DNA of 10,798 nucleotides. Source: Gemmatimonadales bacterium UBA4718. Its GTDB lineage: Bacteria; Gemmatimonadota; Gemmatimonadetes; Gemmatimonadales; Gemmatimonadaceae. Shown here piece by piece: positions 1 through 5,275 of the stretch. The notes under the pieces are model-generated. The model was not told where the DNA came from and did not search any database. It saw nothing but the letters and a program-made list of their open reading frames with translations. Both the position numbers and the translations under genes were made by a program. The stretch covers positions 24,797 to 35,594 of the forward strand of contig DHJO01000114.1 in assembly GCA_002404375.1 (NCBI GenBank). The letters run 5' to 3'. Positions within the stretch are counted from its first letter, which is position 1. Every line of letters begins with the position of its first letter.

Positions 1-197
1 GAAGCGAACGCCCGCACGAACGTGTCCTGCACCAGCTCTTCGATCTCTTCCCGTTCACCGGCACTCGCCGCAAATCGCGCCAGCGCTTGTGAATGTCGCC
101 CCACCAACCGTGTTGCGGCACGACTATCGCCCGCCTTCCAGCGTTTGATCAGCTCCATATCGGTCTCGTCGGGCCTGGCTTCGGGGCTTGGCGTCAT
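1..197 (-). CDS. ECF-type RNA polymerase sigma factor, N-terminal part (runs off left edge)
   Basis: Only the first 65 codons are present. Read on the minus strand from ATG at 197, they encode a sigma-70 region 2 of extracytoplasmic-function type: an acidic start, then DMELIKRWKAGD, and EEIEELVQDTFVRAF near the window edge. That last motif is the typical region 2.2 core-binding signature (E-x-L-x-Q-D-x-F-x-R). ECF factors direct core RNA polymerase to small regulons, often stress or envelope genes. The start is well fixed because an in-frame TGA lies two codons upstream of the ATG. GAGG sits 4 nt before the ATG as a weak ribosome site. Region 4, the C-terminus and any anti-sigma gene lie outside the window, so the ECF subgroup cannot be named. 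The gene is divergent from the phosphodiesterase gene on its right. Confidence 0.88.
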   Translation of the reverse strand, partial: MTPSPEARPDETDMELIKRWKAGDSRAATRLVGRHSQALARFAASAGEREEIEELVQDTFVRAFA

Positions 198-244
198 GGA
201 GCCTCATCTGGTAGACGCTCCAGACGACCTGCCGTTAAGGCTGA

Positions 245-273
245 TTGACCGCGCCTTATCGCGCTCATAGCTT
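245..273 (+). promoter_or_regulatory. Putative sigma-70-type promoter for the phosphodiesterase gene
   Basis: TTGACC (245-250), a 17-nt spacer and TAGCTT (268-273) on the plus strand. The -35 box is close to consensus and the -10 box matches three of six positions. Transcription would begin near 280, after the in-frame stop at 268-270 and about 33 nt before the proposed CTG start at 313. This is an inference from motif and spacing only. Confidence 0.42.
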
Positions 274-291
274 CGCGCTCATCGAGTACAA
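264..291 (-). promoter_or_regulatory. Possible promoter for the ECF sigma factor gene
   Basis: On the minus strand, TTGTAC (291-286), a 16-nt spacer and TATGAG (269-264). It overlaps the opposing plus-strand promoter, so the two RNA polymerases could compete for this stretch. Both boxes are imperfect. The predicted leader would be about 60 nt. Confidence 0.25.
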
Positions 292-303
292 AACTACTAC
301 CCC

Positions 304-308
304 GAGGA
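304..308 (+). promoter_or_regulatory. Ribosome binding site that supports a CTG start at 313
   Basis: GAGGA at 304-308 lies 4 nt before CTG at 313. It is the only Shine-Dalgarno-like motif between the in-frame stop at 268-270 and the conserved start of the phosphodiesterase domain at 349. The spacing is slightly short, so the assignment is tentative. Confidence 0.4.
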
Positions 309-312
309 ACGC

Positions 313-1020
313 CTGACCGCACGACGACGACGCGACCCTCCCGAGCGGATCGCTCACCGGGGGGCTCACCAGACTCATCCCGAGAACTCCCTCGCCGCGT
401 TCGAGCGCGCCATCGAGCTGGGGGCCGATGGAATTGAGCTCGACGTCCACGCCACCCGCGACGGAATTGTCGTCGTTCACCACGATCCAGTCGTTCACGC
501 GCGGCACCCGCAGCGACCTGCGCGGAGGGCGATCGCCGAGCTGTCTGCAGCGCAGCTCGAGCAATTCCCGCTTGCTGACGGGACGCACATTCCGTCCCTC
601 TCTGAGACGCTCGCTGTCGTCGGCGACAGGGCAACTGTTTATGTCGAGATCAAGGCGCGCAGCATCGAGCCGCTCGTGACGCGCTGCATCCGCGAATCCC
701 AAGCAATTTGCGCGGTGCATTCGTTCGACCACCGAGTGGTCAGGATCGTCAAGACAATCCTCCCCGCAATCAGGACGGGAGTTCTCGAAGTCTCCCGGCA
801 CATCGATCCCGCTGCTTCGCTCGTCGCCGCATCCGCCGAAGATTTGTGGCAGGAAGTCGACTCGATCGACGAAGAAACCGTCGAGCGCGCCCACTCGATT
901 GGGGCGAGAGTGATCGCGTGGACCGCGAACGAGCTATCTCAGTGGGAAAGACTGTATGCGATCGGAGTCGATGGTCTCTGCACGGACCGCATCGCGGAGC
1001 TCGCCACATTTAGCTGGTAA
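313..1020 (+). CDS. Glycerophosphodiester phosphodiesterase (GDPD family), apparent CTG start
   Basis: It hydrolyses glycerophosphodiesters to glycerol-3-phosphate and an alcohol, in phospholipid turnover. Counting from CTG 313, the protein has 235 residues, usual for a single-domain GDPD. Key motifs are present in order: IAHRGA with H15 and R16; GIELDV with metal ligands E42 and D44; VVHHD with H57; VEIK with E112 and K114; VHSFDH; and a C-terminal VIAWTAN...GVDGLCTD segment. No signal peptide is visible, so it is probably cytoplasmic. The odd point is the start. From the in-frame TAG at 268-270 to the HRGA motif there is no ATG, GTG or TTG, and the first standard start codon (GTG 676) would remove the whole catalytic N-terminus. 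CTG 313 with GAGGA upstream is my choice; ATC 349 or an upstream sequencing error are alternatives. An amidohydrolase gene follows after 52 nt on the same strand. Confidence 0.85.
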   Translation: MTARRRRDPPERIAHRGAHQTHPENSLAAFERAIELGADGIELDVHATRDGIVVVHHDPVVHARHPQRPARRAIAELSAAQLEQFPLADGTHIPSLSETLAVVGDRATVYVEIKARSIEPLVTRCIRESQAICAVHSFDHRVVRIVKTILPAIRTGVLEVSRHIDPAASLVAASAEDLWQEVDSIDEETVERAHSIGARVIAWTANELSQWERLYAIGVDGLCTDRIAELATFSW

Positions 1021-1072
1021 CTGCGCTACCTTATTCCGACCCAGAATCCATCCTCGGAGGAACGTCCTTCAC

Positions 1073-2491
1073 ATGCGTGCTTCATTCTGCTTCCTGCTTG
1101 CGGGAGCCACTGCGTGCGCGAGCGCTGCGCCGCAGACCACGACTTCGTCGACACCAGCCAGAGACACGGCGCAAACAGGCGCTGGACTTGGAGGCACGTC
1201 GACGCCTAATGCTGATCCCTTCCCGAGCACTTATACCCCGTTTCCGTCGCGCCCGACCGTAATCCGCAATGTGAACATCCTCACGGCAGCAGGGCCGGTG
1301 ATCCGGAACGGAGCAATCCTGCTCCAGAACGGAAAGATTGCCGCGGTTGGAGTCACGGTTACTGCGCCCGCCGACGCGCTCGTGATTGATGGAGCCGGTA
1401 AGTACGTGACTCCGGGAATCATCGACGATCACTCCCACCTCGGCGTCTACGCTGCTCCTGGAGGCAACGCGCTCAGCGATGGCAACGAGGCGACGAACCC
1501 GAGCACTCCTTATGTGTGGGCGGAGCATTCGGTGTGGCCGCAGGACCCGCAGTTCCCGCGCAATCTTGCCGGCGGAGTAACGACGCTACAGGTGCTACCG
1601 GGGTCCGCCAATTTGATCGGCGGACGAAGTGTGGTGCTCAAGGTCGTACCCGGACGCACGGTGCAGGCGATGAAATTTCCCGGCGCCAAGTACGGATTGA
1701 AGATGGCGTGTGGCGAGAATCCCAAGAGGGTATATCAAGGTCGCGGACCTTCCACCCGCATGGGAAACGTTGCCGGCTACCGCTCGGCGTGGATCGCGGC
1801 AGAAGCATACAGGCGCAGGTGGGACAAATGGAACGCGGATCACAAGGGCGATCCACCACAGCGCGATCTGGGCAACGAGACGTTGGCGGAAGTTCTCCGC
1901 GGAAACATTCTCGTTCACAACCACTGCTATCGCGCAGATGAAATGGCGCAGATGATCGACATCGCGCACGAGTTCGGCTACAAGATCCGCTCGTTCCACC
2001 ACGGCGTGGAGGCCTACAAGATCGGCGACCTGTTGGCGAAGGAGGGGATTGGCGCTTCGCTTTGGGCCGATTGGGGAAGCTTCAAGATGGAAGCACTCGA
2101 TGCCGTCAAGGGAAACATGGCGCTGGTCGATCACGCCGGCGCGCGAGTGATCGTGCACTCCGACGACCCTTCTGGCTCGCAGAGACTGAATCAGGAAGCC
2201 GCGAAGGCTATGGCCGCCGGCGCGGAGATCGGCCTCCCCGTCAGTGAGGAGCAGGCCATCAAGTGGCTCACCATCAATCCCGCCTGGGCGCTCGGCCTCG
2301 ACGACAAGATTGGCTCGCTTGAGCCCGGCAAGAACGCTGACGTCGTACTCTGGTCGGGCGATCCGTTCAGCGTGTATACGCGCGCCGAGAAAGTCTGGGT
2401 CGATGGCGCGATGCTATACGACCGTTCCGACCCGTCCGAGCAGTGGCGCACCGATTTCGAGCTCGGCTTCGTGCCGTTCAACAGGAACTAA
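1073..2491 (+). CDS. Exported amidohydrolase, imidazolonepropionase-like, predicted active
   Basis: The product is a 472-residue metal-dependent hydrolase of the amidohydrolase superfamily (COG1228/HutI-like group). The substrate is not deducible; relatives act on amides, cyclic imides or peptides. ATG 1073 is chosen over upstream in-frame codons because GGAGGA (1056-1061) precedes it and it opens directly into a signal sequence (MRASFCFLLAGATACASA). C15 could be a lipobox cysteine, although ATAC is not ideal, so ordinary cleavage after ASA is also possible. A Thr/Ser/Pro-rich linker leads to the N-terminal beta-sandwich, then DDHSH (H120, H122), the PGSANLIGG segment, VHNH (H282, H284), SFHH (H309, H310) and VHSDDP (D364/D365). 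These are the expected barrel metal and catalytic positions. The C-terminal GSLEPGKNADVVLWSGDPF is typical of the family. The next gene, a paralogue, starts 3 nt after this stop, so the two are surely co-transcribed. Confidence 0.9.
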   Translation: MRASFCFLLAGATACASAAPQTTTSSTPARDTAQTGAGLGGTSTPNADPFPSTYTPFPSRPTVIRNVNILTAAGPVIRNGAILLQNGKIAAVGVTVTAPADALVIDGAGKYVTPGIIDDHSHLGVYAAPGGNALSDGNEATNPSTPYVWAEHSVWPQDPQFPRNLAGGVTTLQVLPGSANLIGGRSVVLKVVPGRTVQAMKFPGAKYGLKMACGENPKRVYQGRGPSTRMGNVAGYRSAWIAAEAYRRRWDKWNADHKGDPPQRDLGNETLAEVLRGNILVHNHCYRADEMAQMIDIAHEFGYKIRSFHHGVEAYKIGDLLAKEGIGASLWADWGSFKMEALDAVKGNMALVDHAGARVIVHSDDPSGSQRLNQEAAKAMAAGAEIGLPVSEEQAIKWLTINPAWALGLDDKIGSLEPGKNADVVLWSGDPFSVYTRAEKVWVDGAMLYDRSDPSEQWRTDFELGFVPFNRN

Positions 2492-2494
2492 CCG

Positions 2495-3790
2495 ATGAGA
2501 TCACTCATTTTTCGTATCGCCATTTCGTTCGCGGTCGCCATCGTGATTATCAGTCCCGCGAGAGCGCAGACGATCGCGATTACAGGCGGCAAGGTTTACC
2601 CAGTGAGCGGTCCGCCCATTGAGGGCGGCACCGTCGTAATCGTAAACGGCAAGATCGCGGCGGTCGGGAGGAACGTAGCGATTCCCGGCGGCGCGCAGCG
2701 CATCGACGCGACGGGCAAAATCGTCACTCCCGGCTTCGTGAACTCGTCGACCCAGCTCGGAGTGCAGGAAGTTGCGCAGGTGAGCGACACGCGAGACATG
2801 TCTGCGCGTGGCAAGGACAACATCGCCGCCGCGTTCACGGTGTGGGACGGACTCAATCCCAACTCCGTAATGATGGCACCCGCGCGCAAAGAAGGAATCA
2901 CGAGCTTCATCGTGATGCCGACTGGCGGGCTGATTGCGGGCCAAGCCGCGCTATTGGATGTCGTTCCGGGAACGACGACCGACATGATCATCAGGGCTCC
3001 GGTCGCGATGATCGCCGAGGTCGGTGATCCGCAGCAAGCCGGACTCAACTCTCGCGGCGAGCTGATCGTCAAGCTGCGTGAGCTGCTGGAGGACACCCGG
3101 TTCTTCCAAACCCACAGGGATGCATTCGATCGTGCGCAAACGAGACCGTTCGCGGCGAGCCGCCTGGATCTTCAGGCGATGATTCCCGTAATCCAGGGCA
3201 AGCTGCCTCTCGTAGTCTTCGTCGATCGCGCTTCGGACATCGATGCCGCAATGAGGATCGCGCGCGAGTTCAACGTGAAGCTGATGATCGGTAGCGGAGC
3301 GGAAGGATGGATGATGGCGGACAAGCTGGCAGCTGCTCGTATCCCGGTTCTGACTGGGGCGATGAACAACATTCCTGGTGGTTTCGCAGCGCTCGGGCAG
3401 CGCCAGGAGAACGCGGCGCTCCTGAGGAAGGCTGGCGTGCAGGTCGCGGTTATCGGCAACGCTGGCGGCGGCGACGAGGAAGCATTCAACGTCCGCAATC
3501 TGAAGCAGGAAGCGGGAAACGCCGTAGCCTACGGAATGACGTGGGATGACGCGCTGCGCGCGGTGACGCTCGCTCCCGCGGAAATCTTCGGCGTTGCGGA
3601 TCGCGTCGGCTCGCTCCAGCCCGGCCGCGAAGCCAATGTGGTGGTGTGGAGCGGAGACCCGTTCGAATTCACGACCAGGGTGGAGCACGTGTTCGTCCGC
3701 GGCCACGAGTACAACGACAAGACGCGGCAGGACATGCTGATGGAGCGATACAAGACATTGCCCGGCGCACACAACTCTCCGCCCCAGTGA
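2495..3790 (+). CDS. Exported amidohydrolase-like protein lacking metal ligands (probable pseudoenzyme)
   Basis: The protein has 431 residues and a clear Sec signal peptide (hydrophobic core SFAVAIVIIS, likely cleavage after ARA). It shares the overall plan of its upstream neighbour: a beta-sandwich start, PGFVNSS...LG, a central barrel, and GSLQPGREANVVVWSGDPF near the end. Every position matching a metal or catalytic residue of the neighbour is changed. HxH is S85-T86-Q87, the VHNH pair is V240 and F242, the HH pair falls in GSGAEG, and the Asp position is N322-A323. It is therefore unlikely to bind the usual metals. The reading frame is intact with no internal stops, so it is maintained rather than decaying. 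Its position, 3 nt behind the active-looking paralogue, suggests a structural or regulatory partner, for example a heterodimer; this is inference. A strong terminator follows after 18 nt. Confidence 0.88.
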   Translation: MRSLIFRIAISFAVAIVIISPARAQTIAITGGKVYPVSGPPIEGGTVVIVNGKIAAVGRNVAIPGGAQRIDATGKIVTPGFVNSSTQLGVQEVAQVSDTRDMSARGKDNIAAAFTVWDGLNPNSVMMAPARKEGITSFIVMPTGGLIAGQAALLDVVPGTTTDMIIRAPVAMIAEVGDPQQAGLNSRGELIVKLRELLEDTRFFQTHRDAFDRAQTRPFAASRLDLQAMIPVIQGKLPLVVFVDRASDIDAAMRIAREFNVKLMIGSGAEGWMMADKLAAARIPVLTGAMNNIPGGFAALGQRQENAALLRKAGVQVAVIGNAGGGDEEAFNVRNLKQEAGNAVAYGMTWDDALRAVTLAPAEIFGVADRVGSLQPGREANVVVWSGDPFEFTTRVEHVFVRGHEYNDKTRQDMLMERYKTLPGAHNSPPQ

Positions 3791-3808
3791 GCGCGAGGTC
3801 TACGAATG

Positions 3809-3843
3809 AAAAAGGCTCCCGGAAATCCGGGAGCCTTTTTTTT
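3809..3843. terminator. Bidirectional Rho-independent terminator between convergent genes
   Basis: A perfect 9-bp GC-rich stem (GGCTCCCGG, loop AAAT, CCGGGAGCC) is preceded by five A and followed by eight T. It works in both directions: it ends the amidohydrolase pair on the plus strand and the small coiled-coil gene on the minus strand, whose stop is at 3880. Confidence 0.92.
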
Positions 3844-3879
3844 GACGTCGAATTGGGCGAGAGCCGATTGCCTCGGTAG

Positions 3880-4239
3880 CTAGCTCGCCGAGGTCGGGTA
3901 ATCCTCGCTCGCTGACGAGGCGCTTCCGCTCGAACCGGCTCCGGACGACGGGCGCGAGGCTGCCGACTGCTGGCGTCTCAGCTCGATCTCTGCTTCGAGT
4001 CGCGCTGCGTCGGTGTCGTGCGTCTCGAGGGTCCCGCTCAAGCGGTCGAAAGTGGCCGCGTCTAGATCTCTCCCGCTCTTTTTGGCGCGATAGACGGCGT
4101 AGCCGAGCGACTGCGCGGCCTTGTCGGCAAGCTGTCGAGTGCGGAAGGCTTCGAGTCGAGTCTTACCGTCGTCAAAGGCGTCCTGTGCCGCCTTTCCCGC
4201 GCGGTCGAGCTCCTGTTTCAGTCTATCGAGTAATGGCAT
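3880..4239 (-). CDS. Small coiled-coil protein of unknown function
   Basis: I do not recognise this family with certainty. The 119-residue product begins MPLLDRLKQELDRAGKAA. It is rich in Arg, Lys, Asp, Glu and Ala over residues 1-90, with a helical, heptad-like character that suggests an amphipathic or coiled-coil helix bundle. A central segment, AAQSLGYAVYRAKKSGRDLD, may be a turn between two helices. The last 30 residues are a Ser/Gly/Ala-rich, probably disordered tail. There is no signal peptide, membrane segment or cysteine. The composition matches the neighbouring genes, and the frame runs cleanly from ATG 4239 to a TAG in front of the shared terminator, which supports a real gene. No strong Shine-Dalgarno site is visible. 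It lies downstream of the rpmA terminator, so it is probably transcribed separately. Confidence 0.7.
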   Translation of the reverse strand: MPLLDRLKQELDRAGKAAQDAFDDGKTRLEAFRTRQLADKAAQSLGYAVYRAKKSGRDLDAATFDRLSGTLETHDTDAARLEAEIELRRQQSAASRPSSGAGSSGSASSASEDYPTSAS

Positions 4240-4305
4240 CGTTGTCTCGCGTAAGGGGTAGCTGCACTAAATCTTACGCAAATCCACGGCCCGTTGTTTC
4301 GCAAC

Positions 4306-4330
4306 AAAAAAGCCCCTTTCGGGGCTTTTC
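4306..4330 (-). terminator. Rho-independent terminator of the rplU-rpmA operon
   Basis: Read on the minus strand, a GAAAAGCCCC / GAAA loop / GGGGCTTTTTT hairpin with a run of six T begins about 16 nt after the rpmA stop. The stem is GCCCC/GGGGC extended by A-T pairs. Confidence 0.9.
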
Positions 4331-4345
4331 TTCCAACCGATCCGC

Positions 4346-4615
4346 TTATGCTGCGGTCTCGGCCTCTGGGTACACGCTCACCTTGTAGCGCGTCTTGTTC
4401 TTGTGCTCGAACTTCACGACGCCATCAATCAGTGAGTAGATCGTGAAATCAGTGCCGAGGCCGACGTTGCGGCCTGGGTGCCACTTGGTTCCGCACTGGC
4501 GGACGATGATGTTGCCGGCAACCACTTTCTCGCCGCCGAATTTCTTCACGCCGCGGTACTGCGGATTGCTGTCGCGCCCGTTGCGCGATGAGCCTACGCC
4601 TTTCTTATGTGCCAT
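4346..4615 (-). CDS. rpmA: 50S ribosomal protein L27
   Basis: The 89-residue protein matches the whole length of bacterial L27, a large-subunit protein whose N-terminal tail reaches toward the peptidyl transferase centre. It opens with [16 protein letters not shown] and contains [25 protein letters not shown] and [12 protein letters not shown], all hallmark segments. It has no cleavable N-terminal extension of the Firmicutes type, because the conserved AHKKG follows the initiator directly. The start overlaps the rplU stop by one base (TAATG). A strong GGGGGAG site (minus strand 4629-4623) lies inside the rplU end at good spacing. A terminator follows; obgE, a frequent downstream partner elsewhere, is not here. 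Confidence 0.98.
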   Translation of the reverse strand: MAHKKGVGSSRNGRDSNPQYRGVKKFGGEKVVAGNIIVRQCGTKWHPGRNVGLGTDFTIYSLIDGVVKFEHKNKTRYKVSVYPEAETAA

Positions 4616-4953
4616 TACTTCTCTCCCCCGCTCTTCTTGCCGAAGGCGATATCCTTGATGCGGACCTCGGTGAACTTCTGCCGATGGCCCTGCTTTTTCG
4701 CGTAGTTCTTGCGACGCTTCATTTTGAAGACGACGATCTTGTCGCCCTTTCCCTGCTTCACGATCTCGGCCGTGACATGCGCGCCTTTGAGCCCTGGCGC
4801 ACCAACGTGCGTCTTGTCGCCGTCGGAGCCGAGGATGACGTCGTCAAACGTGACCTTGGCACCGGCCTCGCCTGGCAGGGTCGGAATTCTGATGGTCTTG
4901 CCGGCTTCGGCGCGGTACTGTTTCCCGCCCGTTCTTATGATTGCGTAAGTCAT
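4615..4953 (-). CDS. rplU: 50S ribosomal protein L21
   Basis: A 112-residue L21, slightly longer than the usual 100 to 105. It begins [20 protein letters not shown], carries DDVILGSDG in the middle and ends with the RNA-binding block [17 protein letters not shown] plus a short Lys/Gly tail. L21 binds 23S rRNA in domain I of the large subunit. It is the first gene of a two-gene unit with rpmA, which starts on the last base of its stop codon. It has its own promoter about 40 nt upstream, so it need not depend on read-through from rng. No clear Shine-Dalgarno motif precedes its ATG. Confidence 0.98.
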   Translation of the reverse strand: MTYAIIRTGGKQYRAEAGKTIRIPTLPGEAGAKVTFDDVILGSDGDKTHVGAPGLKGAHVTAEIVKQGKGDKIVVFKMKRRKNYAKKQGHRQKFTEVRIKDIAFGKKSGGEK

Positions 4954-4991
4954 GTTCTGTGTTGCTGTTAGATGGTCCGGATCAGCCTTGA

Positions 4992-5020
4992 AACATAGCC
5001 GGGGCCAATGGCCGGGTCAA
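4992..5020 (-). promoter_or_regulatory. Sigma-70-type promoter for rplU-rpmA
   Basis: Read on the minus strand: TTGACC (5020-5015), exactly 17 nt, then TATGTT (4997-4992). Transcription should begin near 4985, giving a leader of about 30 nt to the rplU ATG at 4953. This is the best-matching promoter in the window. The long palindrome lies upstream of it and would not be in this transcript. Confidence 0.62.
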
Positions 5021-5060
5021 CCCTCTGGCGGCTGGCGCCTCTGTAGCTGACGGTTAAGAA

Positions 5061-5244
5061 CTGCAACTGAACGGGTGCGAGTGGTGAGTAGCACAGATGC
5101 CAGTTGTCAGTTCACTACGCCCAGACGTCAATACTGGTGTGATGGCACAAGCGGTTGCTCCAAATGCCACTGGAATGAGTCAGGGCGTCGTGAACTGCAA
5201 ACCGGCACCTACGCTACTGACGACTCGCACCCGTTCTGTTGCAG
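5061..5244. repeat. 184-bp imperfect palindrome between rng and rplU
   Basis: The outer 32 nt (5061-5092) and the reverse complement of 5213-5244 agree at 29 positions. Extending inward, 55 of 66 positions agree without gaps, and similarity then fades to a centre around 5143-5169 that holds a small TGGCA/TGCCA inner stem. The whole stretch folds into one long hairpin. On the minus strand four of the eleven mismatches become G-U pairs. It starts about 31 nt after the rng stop. It carries no credible gene; the short frames crossing it are incidental. It could be a structured 3' region of rng mRNA, or an ERIC- or NEMIS-like intergenic repeat. I see no target-site duplication and no second copy in this window. 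Together with the rplU promoter it accounts for most of the non-coding stretch 4954-5275. Confidence 0.85.
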
Positions 5245-5275
5245 GTAGATCCAGATCAACCGAGGATGCCAAAAG

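Noticed and set aside
265..894. Open frame of 209 codons on the minus strand opposite the phosphodiesterase
   Set aside because: The plus strand carries all GDPD motifs in order; the antisense frame shows no recognisable motif.
676..1020. Short phosphodiesterase starting at GTG 676
   Set aside because: It would lack HRGA, the ExD metal ligands and the second His. The conserved domain clearly continues upstream in the same frame.
2951..3772. Open frame of 273 codons on the minus strand opposite the second amidohydrolase
   Set aside because: Antisense shadow of a convincing exported protein with signal peptide and conserved C-terminus.
5040..5265. Integron attC site as explanation for the palindrome
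   Set aside because: I could not find the RYYYAAC/GTTRRRY core-site pair at the ends, and the flanking genes are housekeeping genes rather than cassettes.
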